Shown: positions 25,601 to 34,822 of the stretch, in pieces
How positions within the stretch are numbered: the stretch's first letter is position 1
How the letters are laid out: each line of letters opens with the position of its first letter
Assembly: GCF_000417875.1 (NCBI RefSeq)
Contig: NW_006920869.1
Span: forward strand, 472,584-536,583
From: Pseudozyma flocculosa PF-1
Taxonomy: Eukaryota; Basidiomycota; Ustilaginomycetes; Ustilaginales; Ustilaginaceae
DNA: 64,000 bases
Direction of reading: 5' to 3'
The notes under the pieces: model-generated
What the model was told of the DNA's origin: nothing
The model's database searches: none
Seen by the model: the letters and a program-made list of their open reading frames with translations, nothing else
Position numbers and translations under genes: made by a program

Positions 25601-25899
25601 ATCTGGCGAGAGTGCTGTGCTTCGGTGCCCTTTGCACCTGCAGCGACGAGGGCGGCGATGCTGGTAGCTTCTTTTCTGGGCTTTTCGGCGAGGTCGAATC
25701 CGGAGGGCGAGTTGGCGTTGCGGTAGATTGCGGATTCGTTGGTCTGCCTGACCTTGGAGACGTCGGCCTGGCGCGAGAGGATGAGCGGGTGGATGAGGGG
25801 CTGGTAGGCGCGGGCAGTGTAGATGGATGCCGAGAGCGCCACGACGATGCCGAGAAGCAGCGCCAGCGAGAGGTCGTCGATGACCAGCGAGAAGGCCAT
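22657..25899 (-). CDS. Fusion: degenerate AMP-binding (acyl-CoA synthetase-like) region + membrane segment + GH105-like six-hairpin glycosidase
   Basis: One uninterrupted frame of 1080 codons from ATG 25899; no ATG lies between the frame's upstream stop and 25899 that is better placed. Residues 9-28 are a membrane anchor. Residues about 35-594 resemble fungal long-chain acyl-CoA synthetases: the segment WTAVSHGSLISGV (277-289) aligns with the motif that normally follows the ATP P-loop. GEVYVRG (556-562) and WLKTGDLAGFRANGTLVVF (575-593) match the A7 region. The Ser/Thr/Gly-rich P-loop and the C-terminal subdomain with the catalytic Lys are absent, so adenylation is unlikely. A basic stretch (RRRRSR) precedes a second membrane segment at 629-652. 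Residues 655-1035 resemble GH105/GH88 unsaturated-uronyl hydrolases, with the probable acid Asp819 in LWSDAVYMGPPF and TWVTGNGWVTAGMLRVL. The tail 1056-1080 is hydrophobic to the end, as in a GPI signal. Two closely packed genes are a possible alternative. Confidence 0.7.
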   Translation of the reverse strand: MAFSLVIDDLSLALLLGIVVALSASIYTARAYQPLIHPLILSRQADVSKVRQTNESAIYRNANSPSGFDLAEKPRKEATSIAALVAAGAKGTEAQHSRQIYDRQATNAHIARDSAAFAAGLVKLSSAPASQICAAITVEMDSYESLVALLAGAHSASSSPFHTLVLAPSSISDKPPSSVPPKVASAGARAISAIFTTPTALRDVLSLGPLDPSALVILPTQQDVAQASNDGGSHRLRFVSFQDVLDAGSAGSDGGDKAGSADLAAIHSHYWRGKQGWTAVSHGSLISGVTTHLSFYPADKIPSTSDRIYVEASASKTSLTPPMMATVTPSGLAIALLALYTGAGLAASTLTNSWEDANPAVTKKLFDFAPTLIYATAEGASSLACALTTVSRRASLSGLATRSRLYTLRNGTYGRHGLFDALVYRRSREATGCLYVRNVVIVGQGSSVLQGLLDSLRIHLGCAVQNTYLPSSLSSTADVANADEDAYCATAPISATHSFDLQAFADKDDEGNQLPAHVGPPAVSVEIKVVQTPRASTLGLTIDGNKPEGFQDDPMGEVYVRGKTLTGSVDGAQQWLKTGDLAGFRANGTLVVFQDAAESAPVGVPTLSSRHPVSRRRRSRALFGPSKGLTAAAVSLLAMVGLLGLSAPLVQAADSNSTLVEVARTGMLAGQRASWEQGTGQSALLELDYPAWSVFTSKSGGPPYKPSNVRSDAGNLPYSVLSMAYHSAARQDRLGRLAFRISGDENITAGSALDGTSAGEHVLLAAWIDGELDRTTGELGSGMYADAARRALNYILEDVPRSQTGAISHRATYASLWSDAVYMGPPFIAYYGLMTRNDSLLQLAYDQVRLYRDGLRYTEGNGANLWGHIRFADNATWTDAGTWVTGNGWVTAGMLRVLATIEQSAASNRMTSQKTDLVNWIGEVLDAAYPFLDEQSLLFHNYLNQTDSFLDSAGTALMVYSTFRLASVTGRDRHVDVAERIYGRLQTALSREGIFRSGFPTVDVLGFTHQGDTSSESLSFMMLMDAARRDYRAGGIARVTGTDVADSNGALGGGLLPAASARTAAVALAAGVVAVVLVGL

Positions 25900-27059
25900 G
25901 GTGGGCGGCCGTGGTGGTGGTGGTGGTGGAGTGACCTGGAGCAGACAGCCTGGCAGCCCTTTTGGCAGTCTAGAAGCCGGGCAGGCAGCCGCAAAGAAGC
26001 AGACGAGGCAAGATGGCAGGGAAGGGAAGGGCACGGAGGGATGGGGTATCGAGGGGAAGGTGGGGGACAAAGGAAGCGGCCTTGCGGGAAGTCAGCGTAG
26101 CGCGGTGCCGCAAGCCCGCAACGCAGGCTGGCGGAGCGGATTGCTTGGCATCCGAGCCAGCCGACTGACCGACCGAGGGCCTGCCTAGCTGCCTCGATCC
26201 GGGCAGGTGGTTGCCGCTTCTCTACCTGCGCTTGCAAGCCACCGACGACTGGTTGCGTGGGCCCGTAGCGTAGGCGCCGTCGTGTGCCAGGAGCATGCTA
26301 TCGTGTCAGCAGCATGGCCTGGCCTGGCCTGGCCTGGCCTGGCATTTGGTATCGACGCGGTGGATGCCATGCGCGGCCGTCGATGACTTCACCTTTTTCG
26401 ATGGCCCTCGCCGGAAAGCGCGACCGGTTGGTCAAGCCATGCCTGGCCATGCCTGCCGTGCCCCGCCTAACTCACCTGCTTGCCCGCCCGCCCGCAATTG
26501 GAATTTTAGACTTTCTCCTGGCTGCCTCTCTCTGGCCTTCCCCGCCTCTCCGCCTCGGCGAGGCTTGGAGGCTGAGGCAAGCCGCACCGGAGCCCATCCC
26601 GCAGAGCCCGCCCGGCCTGGCCTGGCCTCGGCATTCGGCGCACCACGGTGACCCAAGCCCCGACAGTCCGCCCTGGGACAACCACGACGCCGACGCCGCC
26701 AGCCTCGACCCTAGGACACTCCTCGACGCCGACATCAAGGCACAAGGCAGGTTACGTTGTAGGGCATCGCGCCCGTCGCATCGCACAAGGGCAAAGCAGC
26801 AGCTACAGATCGATTGTCATCTTCGTGAAAGCCGCAGCACAAGGGGCGAGGGCTGGCAGCCCTACCTCTGTCGAAAATCTTCGACGCCACGCGGCTGCCT
26901 CTCTTGGCGCCAGGCCTTGGCCTCGGGCCTTGGCGTCCGCAGCAGTCGCAGCCCTCTCCTTTGCCCCCGTAGACGATCAAAGGCGAGCGATCCCGAAACG
27001 CCAACGCCGGATCTCCCTCGCCTAGCCTCGGCTTGCCCAGCCTGGCCTGCCTATCCTTA
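25900..27059. other. Spacer upstream of the fusion gene
   Basis: 1160 bases without a supported gene. A CCACCACCACC tract immediately upstream of ATG 25899 (on the minus strand) is probably leader. A (CCTGG)5 array is at 26318-26342, and CCTGGCCT words recur through 26430-26640 and 27030-27055. Confidence 0.5.
26318..26342. repeat. (CCTGG)5 tandem repeat
   Basis: Five perfect copies of CCTGG, preceded by a partial sixth copy. It is identical in unit and copy number to the array at 9853-9877. Confidence 0.9.
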
Positions 27060-28427
27060 TTATTCCTGCTTGCGCGCCTGGCGGTCTCGCCACCAGAGCC
27101 TGCCGGACTCGTAGCTGCCAAGGTAGATGGCGGCGCCCAGCGCTGTCCACGCGCTCCGCAGCGCACCCCCTCGGAACAGGGCACGCCACCCTTCCTTGGC
27201 GGCGATACCGCGCATCGTCTCGACCACGCCGCCCGCTTCCCCGCCGCTCGTCGATAGCATGATCCGCGTCTTGGCCACGTCAATGGGCGTCGTCACCAGC
27301 GCCGCCGTCGATCCGGCAACCGCCGCGCTCCCGGCGCTCACCAGGCCCGCCTTGATGAACTCGACCTCGACCCGCGCACCCTCGCGCCGCGCCTTGGCCT
27401 GGAACGACTCCGACTCGCGCACGTCGTCGACCTCGCCGTCGCTCGCGTGCGTCCCCGCCGCCAGCCCCACGTGCTCCGACAGCCGCTGCCGGATCGACTC
27501 GTAGAGCGGGAACTGGAGCGCCGTAAACGGCAGGTTCCTCCCCGCCAGCGCCATGTACGATCGGGCAAACGTGCTGGCCATTGGCCGCAACACGGCCGCC
27601 GACGCCCCGCCGCCGCCCGTCCTCGCCGCCGAGGCCGACGAGGAACCCAGTTTGTCCACGCCGCTCCGCACGTCTTCGGCCACCTGCCTCGCCGTCGCCG
27701 CTGCGCTGCCGGGAGGCGCCCGTTTTGTCACCTTGTCGGCCGCGTTTTTGGCCGCTTCCTTGGCTACCTCGGCCTTGGACGCATCGCTGGGCGCCCTCTG
27801 GACCGTCTCCTTGACCGCCTCTGCTGCCGTCGTCGCTGGGCACCCCTTGGATGACGAAGAAGACGAGGATGTTGCCGCAGCCGCCTTGTTCTGCCGGTTG
27901 GTCACCTGCGCACGCTGCTTGATGACCTCGGCGGGTGTGAGGACGAGGCACGAGACCAGCTCGGCCGTCGAGCTCGCCAGCAGGTGCGACAACCCGGCCG
28001 GTGCATTGTGCAGGGGCGACGACGGGCCCGCCAGAGCGCTCTTGGAGTGTTCGTAGGTCGTGAAAAAGATGCCGGCTGGTCGATCGTGGGCCAGGCGCAC
28101 AGCGAAGGGTGGTCAGCCACCGGAGACTGCAGCCGCTCGACAGCAACAAGGTCGCCTGCTCACCCGCTGGCAGCGTGGCCACAATGACGCTCCCGACGCC
28201 CTGGTAGAGGCCCGAGTAGAGCCCGCGGCCGGCGGGGAAGCGTGTCGCATAGTCCGGGGCCTGGAGGCGGGTCTTGAGCGTGTCGAGCGGGTAGATGAGC
28301 AGGTCGACCGAAAAGGCCGCAAGGGCTCCCGCCTGACGGTGGTCACAGCAGAGCGACGACGGTCAGCACACCTTGCCGGTCGGAACCCGCCCTCTGCCGC
28401 GTCGCGACTCACCACGACGGTATCCAT
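27060..28427 (-). CDS. Mitochondrial S-adenosylmethionine carrier (SLC25A26/Pet8 type)
   Basis: Three exons: 28427-28413 (only MDTVV), 28332-28164 and 28075-27060 (399 aa). Donors are GTGAGT and GTGAGC; introns are 80 and 88 nt. Mitochondrial carriers have three repeats, each with a PxD/ExxK/R signature. Here they are YPLDTLKTRLQAP in repeat 1, TPAEVIKQRAQV (108-119) in repeat 2 and TPIDVAKTRIMLS in repeat 3. The PAEVIKQR variant and the TPIDVAKTRI form are those of Pet8/SAMC, which imports SAM into the matrix in exchange for S-adenosylhomocysteine. After QRAQV an Ala/Ser/Lys-rich insertion of about 95 residues (about 124-222) enlarges the loop after the second signature; family members are usually near 270-320 residues. 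The insertion has stretches such as AEVAKEAAKNAADKV that would form an amphipathic helix. Family call firm; substrate by motif similarity. Confidence 0.85.
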
Positions 28428-28831
28428 CCTGGCTGTTTCTTTTCGTGTTGATCGGCTGAAGCAAGCCCGTATCGATGTCGAGGATGGTGGTGGTGGTGGT
28501 GGTGCGGAGAGGGCTCGGTTCAGTGAGCAGACGAGGGAGCCCCCTGCGGCCAACATAGTTCATCAGCAGCATGTCAGACAGCGAGACCAGGGTCCTCTTC
28601 CCTTGTGGAGGGTGATCGCACCCTGCATCCTTCGACGCACGTCACGGCGCGTTTCCGCCGCGGTCCGGCAAGACCCGGGCAGCCCTTGCAACTACCACCA
28701 CCCTCTTCTTCTTCTCCTCGCTCTCCCACGACGCAAGCTGATCGAGACTCGGATCTCTCTATCAATGACATTGCAGAACCGTCAGAGTGCACGGCATGGC
28801 TACAGAGCGAGGGTGCCGGCCCAGCGATAAT
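28428..28831. other. Short spacer, SAM carrier promoter
   Basis: The 404 bases lie between the SAM carrier start and the flavocytochrome b2 stop on the same strand. A GGTGGTGGTGGTGGT run at 28485-28502 is the only simple-sequence feature. No gene. Confidence 0.5.
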
Positions 28832-31279
28832 TCACTGCTCCTCGCGCTCGTTGGACTTGGGCTGCACGGGGATGTAGGTGCGCGGCAGGATGTCGACCAT
28901 CTCGGGCGTCAGCTGGTCGAGCGACGTGACGCCCAGCAGGCGCATGCCGCGGTGGATCTCATCCTCGAGGATCTGGATGGCGCGCGTCACGCCCGCCTCG
29001 CCAAAGCCGCTTTGCGCATACTGGCCCGACAAGGCAAGAGGGAAAGAGGGAGGGAGGAGTCAGTATTCACATCGGCGAGAGTGGCTCGGGCAAGCGTCTG
29101 TCGCTCCTCACCAGGAAGGGCCGACCCAGGCCGACAGCCTTGGCGCCTGAGTAGCGGCAGCGTCGACAATAGCAGAGGGTGGAATGTCCTCGGTCAGCCT
29201 TTCGTCTGCCACCGCAAGTGGCGATCCACTCGGTATCAGCCCGGCGACTCACCGAGCGCCACTGCCTTGAGCACGTCGGTGCCCCGTCGGACGCCGCCGT
29301 CCATGAACACCTCGATCTTGTCAAACAGGTCCGGCCGACGCTGCCGCAGCTCAATCAGGACGTCGATGGCCGGCGGCGAAAAGTCGAGCGAACGGCCGCC
29401 GTGGTTGGACAGCACGACGCCATCGACGCCGTGCTTGACCGCCAGCTCGACATCCTCGACCGTCTGGATGCCCTTGAGGTAGAGCGGCAGCTTGCACACC
29501 TTGCGGTACCAAGCGATGTCTTCCCACGACTGTGAGGGCGTACGGGAGGTGCTCGCATGTCAGCGCCGGTCGCCACCAAGATCGCCCGGCCGCCCATCTG
29601 AACCGCATCGGCACTCACCAGATCGGGCTCAATGTAGCCAGAGATGGCCTGGGCCACGCCGCCACCTGCAGCCTTGACGTCCTTGCCGTGGTCCATGCCC
29701 ATCTCGACCTCCTCCTCCTTTGTCCGCATGTCGCGCTCGCGCTTGCCCATGACCGGCGCGTCGACGGTGAGGAAGACGGCATTGCAGCCCTTGGACTCGA
29801 CCTTTTTCAGGATGCGCTCCGAGGCCGAGCGGTCCTTGTTGACGTAGAGCTGGTAGATGGTCGGCTGCCCCTCGCGGCGCGCGTCGAGCATCTCGTCGAG
29901 GCCGACCGAGGCGTTGGCAGAGATGCCCTGGATGATGCCCGCCTTGCCCGCGCCCCGCGTCAGGTTCAGCTCGCCGTCCGGGTGGCCCAGCTTGGCCATG
30001 GCCGCCGGCGAGATGTAGACGGGAAGAGACGACGAGAAGCCAGCGCTGTCGCTCGTCTTGATCAGCGTGGCCGACGAGTCGACACTGCCGATCTTGCGCA
30101 GGATCCTCGGACGGAACCAGACGCGATTGAAGGCCGCCCGGTTCTGTGCCATGGCTGCGAGGCGAGGCCAAAGCGAGGCAACGGGAGATCAGTCGTCGTG
30201 CCAGGCCAAGGGGAAGACGTCCGCCGTTCGTTAAAGGCAACTCACTGATCTCGTCGTCGCCAGCAGAAGAGTAGTACGCCCACGCCTGGTCGCTCAGAAT
30301 CGACCTTGCCACTTTCTGAGGTGGTTGCAATCGACATCACCGAAGGCGGCAAGAGTCAGCTGCTGCAGCAGCAGGCCGGCGTCATGAACATTGCCGGGCA
30401 CTCACCTCAAAGTCGTCGAGGTTGAGCAGCGTCCCGATCGGGGGCAGGTTCTCCCTCGCCTCTCTCCGCTTGCGGTCCTTTTCTGACTCCTCGCCGGGCT
30501 GCTTCACCCTGACCGTGGCCGGGTCGACGATGCCGAGGTGCGCCGAAGGATCGAGGTTCTCCTCGAGCGCATTCGGCGGGTGCACGGGCTCGTAGAGATC
30601 ACTGAGGCGGCGACAGGGATGGAGGTTGAGGGTGAGTCTCCAGAGCTCTGTCGAACGGGCGCTCGACCTCGCTACGACTTTGGAGCAGCCACAGCCACAC
30701 TCACGTCACGTCCTTGCCTGCGTTCTTCAGAATGATGTTCCGTCCACCAGGGTGGTTGTCGACAAAGTTGGTCACGCTGGCGGGGCCAAGAGCAAGAGGC
30801 AGTTGGCCGGATGGGCTCCGTCAGCTGTGGAGCGTTCCACGCATGCGACGGCCGGCGGTGGCAGGGCCTGGGACTCACTCATAGACCTCTCCCTTGATGA
30901 CGACCCAGAGGCCCTGCCCGCCCTTTTCGGGGAGAGCGTTGTGCTTCTCGACCTCGTCCATCGAAATCATCTTCCGGGATGGGTCGCCGGCCGCCTTGGG
31001 CGTGACCTCGACGGGAGGGTGGCGAGCCTCGGCGTGCACGGTGCCCTTGATCAGGTCCGACATGAGCGCAGCGGCGGCAATACCACCCAGGAAGGCGCCG
31101 AGCACCTTGCCGTTGACGCCACCCGCCCTGCGTCCGTCAGAGGACGTCGAGAAGGTGCGCCGCGCTGGTGCGGTGGCCCACCTTGCCCCCTGCGCATGTG
31201 CATTGCGAGCGGCTCTTGGGATGTTGGATAGGGCGGCGCCCCTTGGTGTGGCGGAGCATGCCAGCGTGCCGAAGACCAT
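28832..31279 (-). CDS. CYB2: Flavocytochrome b2, L-lactate:cytochrome c oxidoreductase, mitochondrial
   Basis: Eight exons: 31279-30879, 30776-30705, 30601-30406, 30315-30246, 30154-29619, 29529-29253, 29146-29112 and 29020-28832 (591 aa). Six donors are GTGAGT and one GTGAGG; introns are 89-106 nt. It oxidises L-lactate to pyruvate and passes electrons to cytochrome c in the intermembrane space. Residues 1-50 form an Arg/Ala/Ser presequence ending in RRTFSTSS. Residues 58-75 (KVLGAFLGGIAAAALMSDL) are a sorting membrane segment, as in yeast Cyb2. The cytochrome b5 domain has heme ligands His142 (in DNHPGG) and His165 (in YEPVHPPN); their 23-residue spacing equals that in yeast. The FMN domain contains the catalytic His468 in LSNHGGRSLD, and FMDGGVRRGTDVLKA and GLGRPFL follow. 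The C-terminal tail (PKSNEREEQ) is the family's inter-subunit extension. Gene name by homology. Confidence 0.94.
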
Positions 31280-32356
31280 GTTGGGCCAGGCGTCGTCGAG
31301 AGGGTGGCGGAGTTGCGGGCGGCTGTGGCACTGTGGAAGGTGCTGGCGAGCAGGGCGCTTGTGGAGTTGGAGAAGGTGAGATGTCCAACGCTCGAGCGGT
31401 GAGGCAGGCGTGAGCTGAGGTGACTCGTACTTGAGAGTAGGAAAAGAATGGTTGTCGTCGGGGGGAAAGGAGACCTCAGAGGTGCGAGCTTCGAGGGGGA
31501 AAGGCAGAAGAATTGAGGAGGGGCCCGGGGGGCGAGGAGGACAAGGGCGAGGCTTCGGGCGTTCCCCCCACGTCAACAGTCGAGCCAGGCGGCTTCCCCA
31601 CACTCTCGCCGGCCGGCAGCGCTCCGCCCACGTCCAACAGGCCAGGCAGCCAGGCCAGGGCCCGGCCGGCACCGCACCGGAAGCGCCGAGCGTGCGCTCG
31701 GGCCCACTTCTGCTCTCCTCGGCCTCAGCCCGGCGTTCAAAAGGGCCCAGCCCTGGCCTCGCCGTTTGATTTTTTTCTTTTTCTCGCGTCAGCCGGGTTG
31801 GACCCTGGCTCGCACGCAGGCCCGCCCTCGACCGCGCTCTCACCCGACCGAGCGACCGACCCGAAGAGCGGGGCAGGCCAATTGGCGTGCTTGCACAGCA
31901 GATGCCCGCAGGTAGTAGACACGGCCGCTCTCGTCCTCTCTTCTCCTCGCAGGGTACGGTACGATTCGCTGCGTCTATCAAAGGTGGGGACAGGGGGAAG
32001 CTGCCAGCTAGAACGAGATCACAGGCTCTACGACCAGACCAAAGCAGAAGAGGCGGGCCCAAAGGCGGCTGGGGGCCGGCGGAGCCTAGATCGGAAGGCC
32101 CCCCACAAGAGGGGCAGACGGGGCCAGAGAGACGGCAAGCATCCCAGCCCGGCGAGCAGCAGGGAGCCGGGAGCTGGGAGCCGGACATCGTCGCTATGGA
32201 GGTGGGGCGAAGACGGACAGACGAGGCGAGACGAGGCGAGCAGGTATCTTGGTGGCGAAGCGGATGGTGCAGTGAGGAGCGGGAGTGCTGGGCGGGGGGA
32301 TATGCAGGGAGCGAGACGAGATCATGGCGGTAGATGGCGGCCGGTGTGGGATCACG
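31280..32356. other. Spacer upstream of CYB2-like gene
   Basis: The 1077 bases hold the promoter side of the lactate dehydrogenase and the 3' side of the unknown at 32357. A poly-T/pyrimidine tract (ttttttctttttctc) lies at 31769-31784. No reading frame shows a domain. Confidence 0.5.
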
Positions 32357-34084
32357 CTACGTCTTGGTCGAGGCGGCGCCGAGATCCTCGTCCCTCACCT
32401 CTTCGGCGTCGACGTCGCTCTTGGCTCCGCCCCGGCGCGGGCGACCGCTCCGCTTGGCGCCGTTGCCGCTCTGTGCCGGATCGGCCGAGGCATTCGCGTG
32501 CTCGAGCGCCAGAGCCGACAGCCTCGACTTGGTCGCATCCGCGGATTCGGCGGCCAGCGCACCGTACTTGTTGAGCGCGGCATCCGCACCGTCGGCCAGC
32601 GGAGCCAGCTTCTGGTCCTTCGTGCGCGGCGAGGTGCGGCGGCTCGACGACGACGACGAGGGCGGCGACGCCTTGCGTTGGGGGCGTTCGGCAGCCTTGT
32701 CGGTATCCAGTTCGAGCCTCGCCCTCTTGGACGCATCGACGTCGTCGGCAGCGTCGAGGCTCTCGGCGACTGCCTTTGCCGTCGCGGCGTCCTCGCCCGT
32801 CTCGCCATCGGCAAAGATTTCTTGGCTGAGCGCGCTGGCCTTGCGCTTGAGAGAGGCTCCGCGGGGCCCTGGCAGGTTGCCGGAGGACGGCTCGACAGAG
32901 GCCCTCGTCGACGCCTTCTTGGCGGTGCCTTCGGGAGCGGCGGCGGCGTCAGCAGCAGCACTCGGTTCGGCGTCTTGAGACGGCTCCATCGTTAGGCTTC
33001 CGGCGGCCAGGGGGCTGCTCTGGAAAGGCGCAGTGGAGCTGAGGGCGCTGTGGGATGGCTTCAGAGTCGCTTCTGGCGGGCTGTTGCCGCGAGATGGCGA
33101 GTGTCGGGATGCTGCCTGCGAGGTCGGCTTGCCGTGGGCACCTTCGTCGACCGTCGAGCTGGCAGTGTTGCGTGCGCCGCCCCTCTTGCCCGAGCCTGCG
33201 TTCGACGTCAGAGGGACAGGCGAGTTGCTGCGAGACGCCGGTCGACGGGACCGGGAGGCAGACCCCGAAGCCAACTCTGTGGCTGCGGCAGACGAGCTGG
33301 CAGCGTTGTTGGCGGCCCTGGTGGTCCGGCCGCGGGAGGTCGCAGACGACTCCCGGCTCATGGCGGCGCCGCCCCGTTCGTGGGCCGCGGACGAGGTGCC
33401 GGCAGAGGTGCCGGCAGCGTTGATGCTGGCATAGGGGCTGCTGCTCTTGCGCTTCTTGCCGAGGCCCTTGACGCCGAGATGCTCGAGCTCTGCCTTGGAC
33501 GCCAGCTTCTTGGCGGCCTCCTTCTTGGCGGCCGCGATGGCCTTCTGCTGTGCTTCGCGGGCCTTGGCGAGGGCGGTGCCGGGGGCGCCTGGGTAGCGAT
33601 CGTTTGTGAGCGAGTAAATCTCTGAACGACGTCCCGAGGCCGGGTCGATGAGCGGATGGGAGCCTTCTGGAGCCCAGTGGGGCACCGTGGTGGTGATGAG
33701 CGGGACCAGCTTGGCCGAGCTGCGGCCGCCGGTGGGAGAGTTGGAGCCCGAGGAGCTGCTGGATGCCGTCGTCGACGAGCCAGGAGCCCGGACCGCCTGG
33801 AACTTGCGGCTGCGCTTGGAGGAGGCGCTGGCGATCGAGGGGTAGATGGCCGACGTGGACGCTGCAAAGGGTGGGGAGCCCGGCGGCGACGACGACGACG
33901 ACGACGATGCCGCAGAGGCAGCTGCGGCTGCCTGAAACGCCTGCAGCGCCAGGATCTGGTTCTGGCGGGCGGCCTCGGCAATCTTGGCCAGCGGACCTGG
34001 GAGCGGCTGCGAGGTCCGGCTAGCGGGTGATGAGGCCGAGAGCGGACGGAAGCCGCGAGAGGACGAGCTCAAGGTAGAGGTCAT
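32357..34084 (-). CDS. Low-complexity, probably nuclear protein of unknown function
   Basis: Intronless, 575 residues. I do not recognise a named family. The best-ordered part is near residues 127-210: LVPLITTTVPHWAPEGSHPL, then EIYSLTNDRYPGAPGTALAK, then a long Ala/Lys/Glu helix that ends at GVKGLGKKRKSS, which looks like a nuclear localisation signal. Further on there are basic Ser/Arg tracts (SRSRRPASRS), a second basic patch (SLKRKAS) and, near the C-terminus, KRSGRPRRGGAK, which resembles an AT-hook core (GRP flanked by Arg). These hints favour a chromatin or RNA-associated role, but that is inference. Ser and Ala together make up a large part of the protein, so similarity searches need low-complexity masking. 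Confidence 0.65.
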   Translation of the reverse strand: MTSTLSSSSRGFRPLSASSPASRTSQPLPGPLAKIAEAARQNQILALQAFQAAAAASAASSSSSSSPPGSPPFAASTSAIYPSIASASSKRSRKFQAVRAPGSSTTASSSSSGSNSPTGGRSSAKLVPLITTTVPHWAPEGSHPLIDPASGRRSEIYSLTNDRYPGAPGTALAKAREAQQKAIAAAKKEAAKKLASKAELEHLGVKGLGKKRKSSSPYASINAAGTSAGTSSAAHERGGAAMSRESSATSRGRTTRAANNAASSSAAATELASGSASRSRRPASRSNSPVPLTSNAGSGKRGGARNTASSTVDEGAHGKPTSQAASRHSPSRGNSPPEATLKPSHSALSSTAPFQSSPLAAGSLTMEPSQDAEPSAAADAAAAPEGTAKKASTRASVEPSSGNLPGPRGASLKRKASALSQEIFADGETGEDAATAKAVAESLDAADDVDASKRARLELDTDKAAERPQRKASPPSSSSSSRRTSPRTKDQKLAPLADGADAALNKYGALAAESADATKSRLSALALEHANASADPAQSGNGAKRSGRPRRGGAKSDVDAEEVRDEDLGAASTKT

Positions 34085-34680
34085 GTCGCGGTGTATTTGT
34101 GGGTGCCGAGTGTCACTTTGGCGGCGCTTGTGGGAGTGCTTGCTGAGGGTGTCGACAGGCGCTGGGTTGGTCGCGCTGATGCTGGCAGGGGTTTCCTTGG
34201 GAGGGTCAGGAGCTCGGAGCGAAGGCGAGATAGGGTGATGGGCGACTGGAGAGGGGGTGGAGCATGATCCGCGAGGGCGAGGACGAGGAAGAAGGAGAGC
34301 CGACCGAGCGTGCCGAGGTCGTCTAGGAGAGCTCGGGGACGGTGCGATGGGGAGACGACGGGGTAGGGAAGGAGGTGGGAAGGGGCAGTGAGTGAGAGGG
34401 GAAGAAAGAAGCTTCGAGGTAGGTGGGGGGCCGGCTACGCAGACAGGGGGTTGTTGCTGCTGCTCCTCCGCTCTGTCGTGGGTCTAGGTGGTGGTGGTGA
34501 GGGTGGTGGCGGCAGTGGTGGTGGCGGCAGCGACGAGGATCAGCATGGCTGGCTTGCTGGCTGGCTGATGCTTGGGTTCGAGGGGACCAGCACCAACAGC
34601 ACCAGCCAGAGCGGGAGGGCCGGCCGGCCTGCACGCCGCCCAGCAGCAAGCAGGCAGGCTAGGCCTGGCAAGGCGAGCAA

Positions 34681-34822
34681 GGCAGGCAGGCAGGCAGGGT
34701 TCGCTTGCAGCTCCCCGGCCCAACCGGCCAAAGGCGCCGTGGGTCTGTCTGCCTGCTTGCCTGTGGCCTGCTCTGCCCTGCCCACCGGTCATCATCGCTG
34801 CCTGCCTGCCTGCCTGCCCGCC
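34681..34822. repeat. Opposed GGCA/TGCC tandem arrays
   Basis: Positions 34681-34698 are GGCAGGCA-type tetramers, and about 34798-34822 are the complementary CTGCCTGCC array. The two lie about 100 bases apart and could pair as a hairpin of 16 or more base pairs. Interrupted copies continue on both sides. Confidence 0.8.
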
